This document shows, in pieces, positions 34,915 through 40,518 of a DNA stretch of 40,518 nt. This stretch comes from Acinetobacter sp. ANC 4862 (GTDB taxonomy: Bacteria > Pseudomonadota > Gammaproteobacteria > Pseudomonadales > Moraxellaceae): assembly GCF_004336635.1 (NCBI RefSeq), contig NZ_SJXH01000031.1, forward strand, positions 1 to 40,518, given 5' to 3'. The notes below the pieces were generated by a model. It had not been told where the DNA came from, did not search any database, and saw nothing but the letters and a program-made list of their open reading frames with translations. The first letter of the stretch is position 1; every line of letters starts with the position of its first letter. The translations under genes were made by a program, and so were the position numbers.

Positions 34915-35598
34915 CTAAGCATCAATCCAGACACCATCTTGCATATGCAAAATCGAATCACCGGTTTGAGCCAATTGTTCATCATGGGTCACTATCAGCA
35001 TCGCCATATTGAATTCGCTGCGTAATTCACTGAGCAGTTCAAAAATTTTCACTGCATTTTTACGGTCCAAGTTCCCCGTAGGTTCATCGGCCAGCATCAG
35101 TTCAGGTTTCGCCACCAAAGCACGTGCCAAAGCCACACGCTGACGTTCACCACCAGACAACTCGCCCGGTTTATGGGTCATACGGTGCGATAATCCGACG
35201 CGATTCAGCAAGTATTCTGCTTGCTCTTTCGACTGCTTATAGTTGGTTCCTGCACGCAGCATCAGCGGCATTGCGACATTTTCCAATGCTGTAAATTCAG
35301 GCAATAAATGATGGAATTGGTAAACAAAACCCAAATGCTGATTACGTAAATAACCACGCTCAGCTTCACCCAAATTATCAAAGCGCTTGCCGTTTAAAAA
35401 GACTTGTCCTGCAGTAGGGCAATCCAGCCCCCCCAACACATGCAACAAGGTACTTTTACCCGAACCACTTGAACCCACAATCGAGACAAACTCACCTGCT
35501 TTGACTTGCAAAGACAAGTCCTTAATCACTTCTACTGTAGTTTTGCCATCGGTAAAACTTTTCGAGATATTTTTAGCTTCGAGGACAATATTACTCAT
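34915..35598 (-). CDS. lolD: Lipoprotein-releasing system ATP-binding protein LolD
   Basis: ABC ATPase that powers release of outer-membrane lipoproteins from the inner membrane. Walker A is GSSGSGKST (42-50 from the start chosen), the Q-loop lies in LGFVYQFHHLLPEFTALENV, the signature is LSGGERQRVALARAL, and Walker B is MLADEPTGNLD. The open frame continues upstream to 35658, but the ATG at 35596-35598 gives MSNIVLEAKNISKSF, the usual LolD N-terminus. The start overlaps the stop of the permease gene by 8 nt. The product serves the Pal-type lipoproteins whose gene is also in this window. Confidence 0.93.
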   Translation of the reverse strand: MSNIVLEAKNISKSFTDGKTTVEVIKDLSLQVKAGEFVSIVGSSGSGKSTLLHVLGGLDCPTAGQVFLNGKRFDNLGEAERGYLRNQHLGFVYQFHHLLPEFTALENVAMPLMLRAGTNYKQSKEQAEYLLNRVGLSHRMTHKPGELSGGERQRVALARALVAKPELMLADEPTGNLDRKNAVKIFELLSELRSEFNMAMLIVTHDEQLAQTGDSILHMQDGVWIDA

Positions 35599-36826
35599 AA
35601 CGTAAAGCCTCTGCAGGTTGAGTTTTCGCAGCACGCAAAGCTGGGTAGATAGTCGCAAGGAAGCTTAAAAGTAATGATAAACATACAATCACGACCACAT
35701 CTTGCCAGCGCAAATACGACGGTAAATAATTAATGAAATAAGCATCAAACAGGTTCAAACCAAATGTGGTATTCAGCCAGCCAATCACACCACTAATACT
35801 TGAAGCAAAAATAATCCCGAGAATGGCACCAGAAACCGTACCAATCACCCCGATGATGGTTCCTTGCACCATAAAAATGCGAGTGATGGTCGCAGGTGAA
35901 GCACCCAAGGTACGCAGGATCGCAATATCGGATTTTTTATCTGTGACCACCATCACCAGTGATGACACGATATTAAATGCAGCCACTAAAACAATCAGGA
36001 ATAAAAGCAAGCTGACCATGGCTTTTTCCATCTGGATGGCACTAAACAAATTACCATGGGTAAACGTCCAGTTCGATGCATAGAAATTGCTTGGTAAGTC
36101 TTTAACAATATCATCCGCAACTTCAGGTGCAAGGAAGATATCATCCAGTTTTAAACGAACACCTTGGGCACCATCGGGCAAGCGTAACAGAGTCGAAGCA
36201 TCATTCAAGGCGATATAACCCATCATTGAATCTACCTCTGCCCCAATACTGAAAATCCCGACAATTTTAAAACGCTTGAAACGCGGCACTACACCGGCCG
36301 GTGAAGGCGTTGCTTCTGGAAGGACTAAAGTAATATTGTCATTTAAACCTAAACCCAGTGAATCGGTCATTTGTTTACCTAAAACAATGCCAAATTCACC
36401 TTTTTTCAGGCTATCAATACTGCCTGCAATCATGTGATCTTGGATGATCGAAACTTTCTTTTCATATGAAGGTTCAATCCCCGTGACCATGATTCCGGCC
36501 ACCTGTCCTTGCGCTGTAAGCATCCCCTGTAACTGGGTAAATGGTGCTACGCCTTTAACATGCTCATGTTGTTCAACTTTTTTTGCAAGTTCAGGCCAAT
36601 TTGTTAAAATTTGTGTTGAAGAAACAGTAGCTTGAGGTATCATTCCTAAGACGCGGTTTTTCAGTTCTCGGTCAAAGCCATTCATCACAGATAAGACTGT
36701 AATGAGGACGGCTACACCTAATGTGAGGCCGATCATAGAAACCAGAGCAATAAAAGAAATAAAGTGGTTACTACGCCGTGCGCGAGTATATCTCAACCCT
36801 ATATACAGCGAGATTGGTTTAAACAT
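35591..36826 (-). CDS. LolC/LolE/LolF-family lipoprotein-releasing permease
   Basis: Membrane subunit of the lipoprotein-releasing ABC transporter. The 411-residue product has the standard four-helix MacB-like layout: helix 1 near residues 24-48 (FISFIALVSMIGLTLGVAVL), a large periplasmic domain (about 50-265), and three helices in the C-terminal third. The N-terminal LYIGLRYTRARRSNHFISFI is shared by LolC and LolE. Only one such permease gene lies next to lolD here, unlike E. coli lolC-lolD-lolE; a single hybrid permease (LolF) has been described in Acinetobacter and Francisella, and this arrangement agrees. I did not resolve which Hook or Pad features it carries, so no symbol is fixed. It starts 23 bp from the divergent PilZ-like gene. 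Confidence 0.9.
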   Translation of the reverse strand: MFKPISLYIGLRYTRARRSNHFISFIALVSMIGLTLGVAVLITVLSVMNGFDRELKNRVLGMIPQATVSSTQILTNWPELAKKVEQHEHVKGVAPFTQLQGMLTAQGQVAGIMVTGIEPSYEKKVSIIQDHMIAGSIDSLKKGEFGIVLGKQMTDSLGLGLNDNITLVLPEATPSPAGVVPRFKRFKIVGIFSIGAEVDSMMGYIALNDASTLLRLPDGAQGVRLKLDDIFLAPEVADDIVKDLPSNFYASNWTFTHGNLFSAIQMEKAMVSLLLFLIVLVAAFNIVSSLVMVVTDKKSDIAILRTLGASPATITRIFMVQGTIIGVIGTVSGAILGIIFASSISGVIGWLNTTFGLNLFDAYFINYLPSYLRWQDVVVIVCLSLLLSFLATIYPALRAAKTQPAEALRYE

Positions 36827-36849
36827 ACCATTTAGTCCGAGGAATAATT

Positions 36850-37419
36850 ATGGAAAATTTACAGCATCAAAGCGGCAACATGGAACGTCGCGTTATGTCG
36901 CGTATAGATGCTGCCTTGCGAATTAATTATCAGATTATTTCTGATGATGTCGCGTTTAATGACCCTTACGATCCTAACTTTGTACTGCCACGCTATTTTC
37001 TACTACTCGCAGAATTAGATCAATTTGATCATGCAATAAACTACGAATTAGAACAATTATCTGAAAGAGATCAACAAATTGCTCGAATCTTATCCTTATT
37101 CAATCAAAAATTAAACCTTATTACCGGTTCTTTGTACGATGCAATTGTACAATCCATGTTACCTATCCCTGAAAATGTCAATTTTTCAGAAACCGGGTTC
37201 AGTTTCTTTAATGAGCATCCAATTCAGGAAGGAACCTATATTCATGTGACCTTAAGCCACCCTGAAAATTTCTTTCATATTGCAGCAACTGCACAAGTGG
37301 TTTATAGCCGAGCTGAAGACAATGGTAAATTCCGTACTGGCGCCTATTTCATTACCTTACATCCACAAGATCGGGTGAAACTGAGCGAATGTATTACGGT
37401 AAGCAAGACTAAAGATTAA
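36850..37419 (+). CDS. PilZ-domain-like protein
   Basis: 189 aa, soluble. The C-terminal domain has the (D/N)xSxxG core as NFSETG (111-116), followed by a beta-rich stretch (YIHVTLSHPENFFHIAATAQ) and YSRAEDNGKFRTGAYFI, as in PilZ domains that bind cyclic di-GMP. The arginine motif is less clear: ERRVMSR at 12-18 is about 95 residues before NFSETG, much further than the usual 20-30, so ligand binding is uncertain. The N-terminal half (30-100) is helical and of unknown role. GAGGAATAATT precedes the ATG at 36850; ATG 36880 is also possible. It converges with the DMT gene with a 4-bp gap and is divergent from the permease gene with 23 bp. Confidence 0.72.
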   Translation: MENLQHQSGNMERRVMSRIDAALRINYQIISDDVAFNDPYDPNFVLPRYFLLLAELDQFDHAINYELEQLSERDQQIARILSLFNQKLNLITGSLYDAIVQSMLPIPENVNFSETGFSFFNEHPIQEGTYIHVTLSHPENFFHIAATAQVVYSRAEDNGKFRTGAYFITLHPQDRVKLSECITVSKTKD

Positions 37420-37423
37420 AAAT

Positions 37424-38335
37424 TTAAGTACCCGATTTAATCTTATGGGCGAGCTTACGACTCGCCTTAAGGTCACGGTAAAAATAGACAAATAAACCAA
37501 ACAATAAAATAAATGCCCCGACAAAAACCATTGCCGACAATGACTCGTTATTCAGTACCGCACCAATAAATAAAGCAATCATTGGGGTCATTACCGTGGT
37601 TAATGACAAAGTTGTCGCTTGAATATTTTGCACCAATTTGAAATAGCAGAACATTGCAATCAGTGATGCCATTATCACAGCATAAAGCAGTGCCAATAAT
37701 GACTTGGCATTAGGAATATGGGTGGGTGCATATTGCCAGATAAAAGGCATAATACAGATTGCAGCTACAGTTGAAACAAAAATAGAACCGGTTGCCTGTG
37801 CCACAGGATCAATATTCGCATTCACTTTCTTGACCCAAAAAATCGATAAGGCATAAGTAAATACGCTCAGCAACATGAGGCCAATACCGATTGGATTGAC
37901 ATGTTGATTTTCACCGCCAAAACAAATAATGGCTAAGCCTGTAACTGCAATCAACATGCCCAGCCACTGTAAACGACTTAAACGCTGTTTAAAGCCAAAG
38001 CGTCCAATCAGACCCGCCATAATCGGTGCCAAACCAAACATCAGGGCAATAATGCCTGAGCTTAAATAGCTGGTCGCAATATAAGTAAAAATCTGCGATC
38101 CGATTAAACTAAACGACCCAGCCAAATAGCTATGCCAAGAGGTTGGGTCAAGGGGAAATTTAACCTTTAAAATTACCAATAACAGCACTGCGAGGGGTAA
38201 GGCAATAAAAAACCGCAACACCAATGCCCACATTAAATGCAGGTCAGAGACACTCCACACAATAGCCAGTGGTGTCGTGGCCCAAATAAATACCAATAAG
38301 GCATAGGTTGAAACAATATTGGCTTTAGAGGGCAT
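37424..38335 (-). CDS. DMT superfamily transporter (EamA)
   Basis: 303-residue inner-membrane protein with about ten hydrophobic segments in two EamA repeats (for example VSTYALLVFIWATTPLAIVW and SLIGSQIFTYIATSYLSSGI). Such transporters export small metabolites or amino acids; the substrate is not given by sequence. WVKKVNANIDPVAQATGSIF and the second-half SLIAMFCYFKLVQNIQATTL are the usual repeated blocks. A charged tail (YRDLKASRKLAHKIK) points to the cytoplasm. It starts 12 nt after the YaiI-type gene on the same strand, so both are likely one operon. Confidence 0.88.
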   Translation of the reverse strand: MPSKANIVSTYALLVFIWATTPLAIVWSVSDLHLMWALVLRFFIALPLAVLLLVILKVKFPLDPTSWHSYLAGSFSLIGSQIFTYIATSYLSSGIIALMFGLAPIMAGLIGRFGFKQRLSRLQWLGMLIAVTGLAIICFGGENQHVNPIGIGLMLLSVFTYALSIFWVKKVNANIDPVAQATGSIFVSTVAAICIMPFIWQYAPTHIPNAKSLLALLYAVIMASLIAMFCYFKLVQNIQATTLSLTTVMTPMIALFIGAVLNNESLSAMVFVGAFILLFGLFVYFYRDLKASRKLAHKIKSGT

Positions 38336-38347
38336 AATTGACTCGGT

Positions 38348-38818
38348 TTATTGTGCAGTTTTACGTTTCTGTTTCTGGATGGTTTGATCGAGTGAACTGG
38401 AGAATTCACGTTTATCACGTTCAGAAATCGGCGGTGGCCCACCAGTGTTGACACCTGCCCCGCGTAATGAATCCATAAAATCACGTAAATGCAGACGGGC
38501 TTTTACATTCGCCGTGGTATAAACTTCACCGCGTGGATGGATCGCAATTCCACCCTTTTCAATTACCAAAGCCGCAAGCGGAATGTCTTGTGTCATCACA
38601 ATATCATGCTCTTTCATGCGATCTATGATTTCTTTATCGGCCGCATCTGCCCCACTCATCACCTGAATGGAATTGATTCGAACTGAAGGAGTAATCCCGA
38701 CATTTTGATTGGCGACAAAAGTGACTTCTAACTGATAACGATCTGAAGCGCGAATAATGACTTCACGTAGAATTTTAGGTAATGCATCGGCATCGACCCA
38801 AAGTTTAAATGGCAGCAC
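38348..38818 (-). CDS. yaiI: YaiI/YqxD-family protein (DUF188)
   Basis: 156 aa, soluble. The N-terminus [20 protein letters not shown] carries the family's WVDADA motif (metal-binding type Asp residues 9 and 11). The centre [35 protein letters not shown] and [12 protein letters not shown] match the DUF188 fold, which resembles PIN-like nucleases. The [11 protein letters not shown] stretch is typical of the C-terminus. Function of the family is not established, so a nuclease role is only inferred from fold. First gene of a two-gene unit with the DMT transporter. Confidence 0.9.
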   Translation of the reverse strand: MLPFKLWVDADALPKILREVIIRASDRYQLEVTFVANQNVGITPSVRINSIQVMSGADAADKEIIDRMKEHDIVMTQDIPLAALVIEKGGIAIHPRGEVYTTANVKARLHLRDFMDSLRGAGVNTGGPPPISERDKREFSSSLDQTIQKQKRKTAQ

Positions 38819-38932
38819 AAAGCATCCATAGCAAGAAAATATTAAGAGCTAGTTTAACAAATTCGTATGACAAGAGGATGGATAAATCTATTAAGTCAAT
38901 TCCCTACCTGGTATTTGAATGCGATGAACCTG

Positions 38933-38959
38933 GTTTTTATACATAAGTTTTTATACATA
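38933..38959. repeat. Direct repeat of 13 bp, two copies
   Basis: GTTTTTATACATA occurs twice (38933-38945 and 38947-38959), giving a 14-bp tandem step. It lies in the 283-bp gap upstream of the 310-aa gene, where I see no other feature. Confidence 0.6.
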
Positions 38960-39101
38960 GGTATTTCTAATACAAGCAGCTCTTAGCCTGAGTATTGAGC
39001 ACTTTTCTCATAATTTGATGATTAAATTTAGCCAGATGACTTGAAATTTTAAAATAACCCTCGATTTAATATACAAATACAACCCAACATCAATTGTGAA
39101 T

Positions 39102-40034
39102 ATGAAAAATCAGAATAGACCAGAAATTATCACCATTGAAGATCAAAACTTTGGCAGCCATGTTGAACACTGGAATTTACTCACAGATAATCCAACGACA
39201 GATGTACCAAAGTGGCTTGGTCTAGCGCTGAATGCACCGGTTATGCCAATGGGTTTGTGTGCCGAAGAATGTGACATGGACGAAACCACATGGCTCATTC
39301 AAGGACCAAAGAAAGCAGCGGTACAAATAAACCAAGTGATTGCGGTTGAAAATAACAAGCCACAAGCGGTGAAAACTGCATTTCCAAGTTTCGAAGGCCC
39401 GTATAAAGTTGAGGCCAAAATTGAACGTATTATTAGCTGTAAATCCAATACGCAGGCTGTTTTACGCTTAAACCTAGGTGAAAATACCACTGTTTATGCC
39501 TTTGATACCCTATATAGCGTGAATCATGAACACTATGAAAAAGGTCAAACCTATCTGGCTCAGTTAAATGCATGGGCTTATGAACTTGAAGCTGTTTCAG
39601 ACCATGAACACTTGGTGGTCGATGACCCTGCTTCAATCAAGCACCACCGTGCTTTAAATGATATTTTAGCGGCCAATGACGGCGTTGCCCCTGCCAATTT
39701 GCAAGAGCAAATTGATGCCTGGGAGCCTAAATCAGAAGATGATAAAGAACCGGTCACCGTCGATTTCTCAAAAATGGTGGCTTATCTTTATGGCGAAAAT
39801 ATGGGGCAAGAAGATGAAGCCTGGTTTCAGGGTAATATTGTCGGTAAAACCTCAATGTCCTTTATGGAGCAAGACTACACGCTTTATGATGTGGCCTTGA
39901 TTCATGATGAAAATCAGGAAGCAACCCTGATCCGTATTGCAACCCAGAATGCAGCATATAAAGACTTCCAAATTGGTCAATTTATTCGAGGCAACCTTTG
40001 GATTCAAGTCAATATTCATTCTAAAAAACAGTAA
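39102..40034 (+). CDS. Hypothetical protein, 310 aa
   Basis: Not recognised. The frame opens at a GTG (39096), but the ATG at 39102 (MKNQNRPEIITIEDQNFGSH) is a better start; no strong ribosome binding site is seen for either. The protein is acidic, lacks a signal peptide and membrane segment, and looks cytosolic. It has two segments with beta-strand-like alternation: AVLRLNLGENTTVYAFDTLY with EHYEKGQTYLAQLNAW, and GNIVGKTSMSFMEQDYTLYD with YKDFQIGQFIRGNLWIQVNI. These may be OB-like or repeated domains, but this is uncertain. An acidic linker (DAWEPKSEDDKEPVTVDFSK) separates them. It is alone, followed by a hairpin terminator. Confidence 0.75.
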   Translation: MKNQNRPEIITIEDQNFGSHVEHWNLLTDNPTTDVPKWLGLALNAPVMPMGLCAEECDMDETTWLIQGPKKAAVQINQVIAVENNKPQAVKTAFPSFEGPYKVEAKIERIISCKSNTQAVLRLNLGENTTVYAFDTLYSVNHEHYEKGQTYLAQLNAWAYELEAVSDHEHLVVDDPASIKHHRALNDILAANDGVAPANLQEQIDAWEPKSEDDKEPVTVDFSKMVAYLYGENMGQEDEAWFQGNIVGKTSMSFMEQDYTLYDVALIHDENQEATLIRIATQNAAYKDFQIGQFIRGNLWIQVNIHSKKQ

Positions 40035-40043
40035 GCTACAAAC

Positions 40044-40093
40044 AGCAGCTCAATATTGTGATGATCAACATCACGATTTAGCTGCTTTTTTTT
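40044..40093 (+). terminator. Rho-independent terminator after the 310-aa gene
   Basis: Outer stem AGCAGCT (40044-40050) / AGCTGCT (40080-40086), inner stem GTGATG / CATCAC (40058-40063, 40069-40074), then eight T. It begins 10 nt after the stop. Confidence 0.85.
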
Positions 40094-40135
40094 ATGTCGG
40101 ATTTTTATTATCTGGTTTCAAATGATGCTTCATAT

Positions 40136-40198
40136 TTATCCACAGTTAAACATTATATTTAATATTTTTAAATTCAAAATAAAATAAATTTATCCACA
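40136..40198 (+). promoter_or_regulatory. Two perfect DnaA boxes in AT-rich DNA
   Basis: TTATCCACA occurs at 40136-40144 and again at 40190-40198, same orientation, 54 bp apart. Both are exact matches to the strong DnaA-binding consensus. The surrounding 320 bp (40035-40354) is very AT-rich and has no gene. This is not the usual Acinetobacter oriC context (no dnaA, dnaN or rpmH near). It may titrate DnaA or control a gene lying past the window, or reflect a fragment of a former replicon. Confidence 0.6.
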
Positions 40199-40347
40199 AT
40201 TTTAAATTCAAAACATTATCTTTTAAAATACGCCGCTGATTATATTTTATGGTTAATTTTTAAGCATTTTATACAGTCCAACCCTTGATTGATAAGAAGC
40301 TGAGAATAAGTGCGATATTTATTTCGATAAAATAAATATTTTAATTA

Positions 40348-40518
40348 ACCCTAGTTACGGATAAGCTAAATTTCTAACGACATGAATTTTTGGCTTATTC
40401 TTCTGACAGAGTTGATAGGCACATAGAGAAGAAAATATGCCTGCTAGGAAACCGGAAATAGCCCGATGTTTACTGCTTACTAAATGGTATTTTTCTTTCA
40501 ATAAGCCAATTAAAGTTT
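40348..40518 (-). mobile_element. Probable insertion sequence, 3' end (runs off window)
   Basis: A transposase-like coding end (40355-40518) fills the window edge. ACCCTAGTTACGGATAAGC from 40348 could be the terminal inverted repeat, since it directly abuts the stop codon and AT-rich non-coding DNA lies to its left. IS982-type elements, as I recall, end in such AC-starting repeats. The boundary is inferred from one end only, and the family is tentative. Confidence 0.5.
40355..40518 (-). CDS. Transposase C-terminus, IS982-like (partial)
   Basis: A minus-strand frame is open from the window edge to TAA at 40355-40357, 54 codons. It reads TLIGLLKEKYHLVSSKHRAI, then SGFLAGIFSSLCAYQLCQKN and KPKIHVVRNLAYP. 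'LKxKYxLxxSxHRxxxGFLxGxxxxLxAYQL' followed by KP is the kind of C-terminal block I recall for DDE transposases of the IS982 group, where the strand and helix after the catalytic Glu are conserved. The N-terminal part and catalytic residues are outside. The identification is by motif memory and needs a search. Confidence 0.5.
   Translation of the reverse strand, partial: TLIGLLKEKYHLVSSKHRAISGFLAGIFSSLCAYQLCQKNKPKIHVVRNLAYP

Noticed and set aside
35599..35658. N-terminal extension of lolD
   Set aside because: The extra 20 residues lie inside the permease gene's coding region and do not match LolD; MSNIVLEAKNISK does.
40035..40354. Chromosomal origin oriC
   Set aside because: Two DnaA boxes and AT-rich DNA are present, but no dnaA, dnaN, rpmH or mnmG-type neighbours are seen, and only two boxes are clear.

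Overview
The window looks like chromosome of a gammaproteobacterium of the genus Acinetobacter. It is AT-rich, and the gene content and local orders fit that genus: ybgC-tolQRA/tolB-pal without cpoB next to it, purM-purN divergent from an AI-2E-type permease plus hda, a single LolC/E-type permease with LolD, comEC, and two CSLREA/GlyGly-CTERM 'rhombotarget A'-like proteins. The genus call rests on recalled family knowledge; no database search was possible.

Layout. (1) 1-500: the end of an IS3-family insertion sequence (orfA on the minus strand, terminal inverted repeat at 251-276) abuts the last ~65 codons of an acyl-CoA dehydrogenase-like gene, which it appears to have truncated. (2) 560-1900: an unrecognised membrane/coiled-coil gene, a strongly structured intergenic repeat, and a 43-aa membrane protein. 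(3) 1901-10600: purL, a frameshifted gene remnant, dgt, ruvA and ruvB. A structured repeat of the same family lies on each side of ruvB, and an exported hypothetical protein follows. (4) 10902-17453: an exported M20 amidohydrolase, then ybgC-tolQ-tolR-tolA | terminator | tolB-pal, the envelope-constriction system. TolA carries 14 tandem 24-bp repeats. (5) 17505-21190: a small acidic protein, fbp, a SpoU/TrmH-type methyltransferase, and a tight three-gene operon (ECF-like sigma factor, putative membrane anti-sigma factor, secreted DUF3106-like protein). (6) 21248-27569, minus strand: two adjacent rhombotarget-like surface proteins, hda, and an AI-2E-family permease. (7) 27704-32405: purM-purN, an alpha/beta hydrolase and an SppA-type protease in one operon, and an LpxL/HtrB-family acyltransferase. 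(8) 32402-38818: comEC, lolD and a LolC/E/F permease, a PilZ-like protein, a DMT exporter and a YaiI-family protein. (9) 39102-40518: an unrecognised 310-aa protein, an AT-rich stretch with two perfect DnaA boxes, and the 3' end of a second transposase-like gene that runs off the window.

Most of the window is ordinary housekeeping DNA. The less ordinary parts are the structured repeat family, the sigma/anti-sigma/DUF3106 operon, the tandem rhombotarget pair, the small membrane protein at 1549-1680, the paired DnaA boxes, and insertion-sequence ends at both edges. I see no tRNA, rRNA, CRISPR array, prophage or recognisable defence island.
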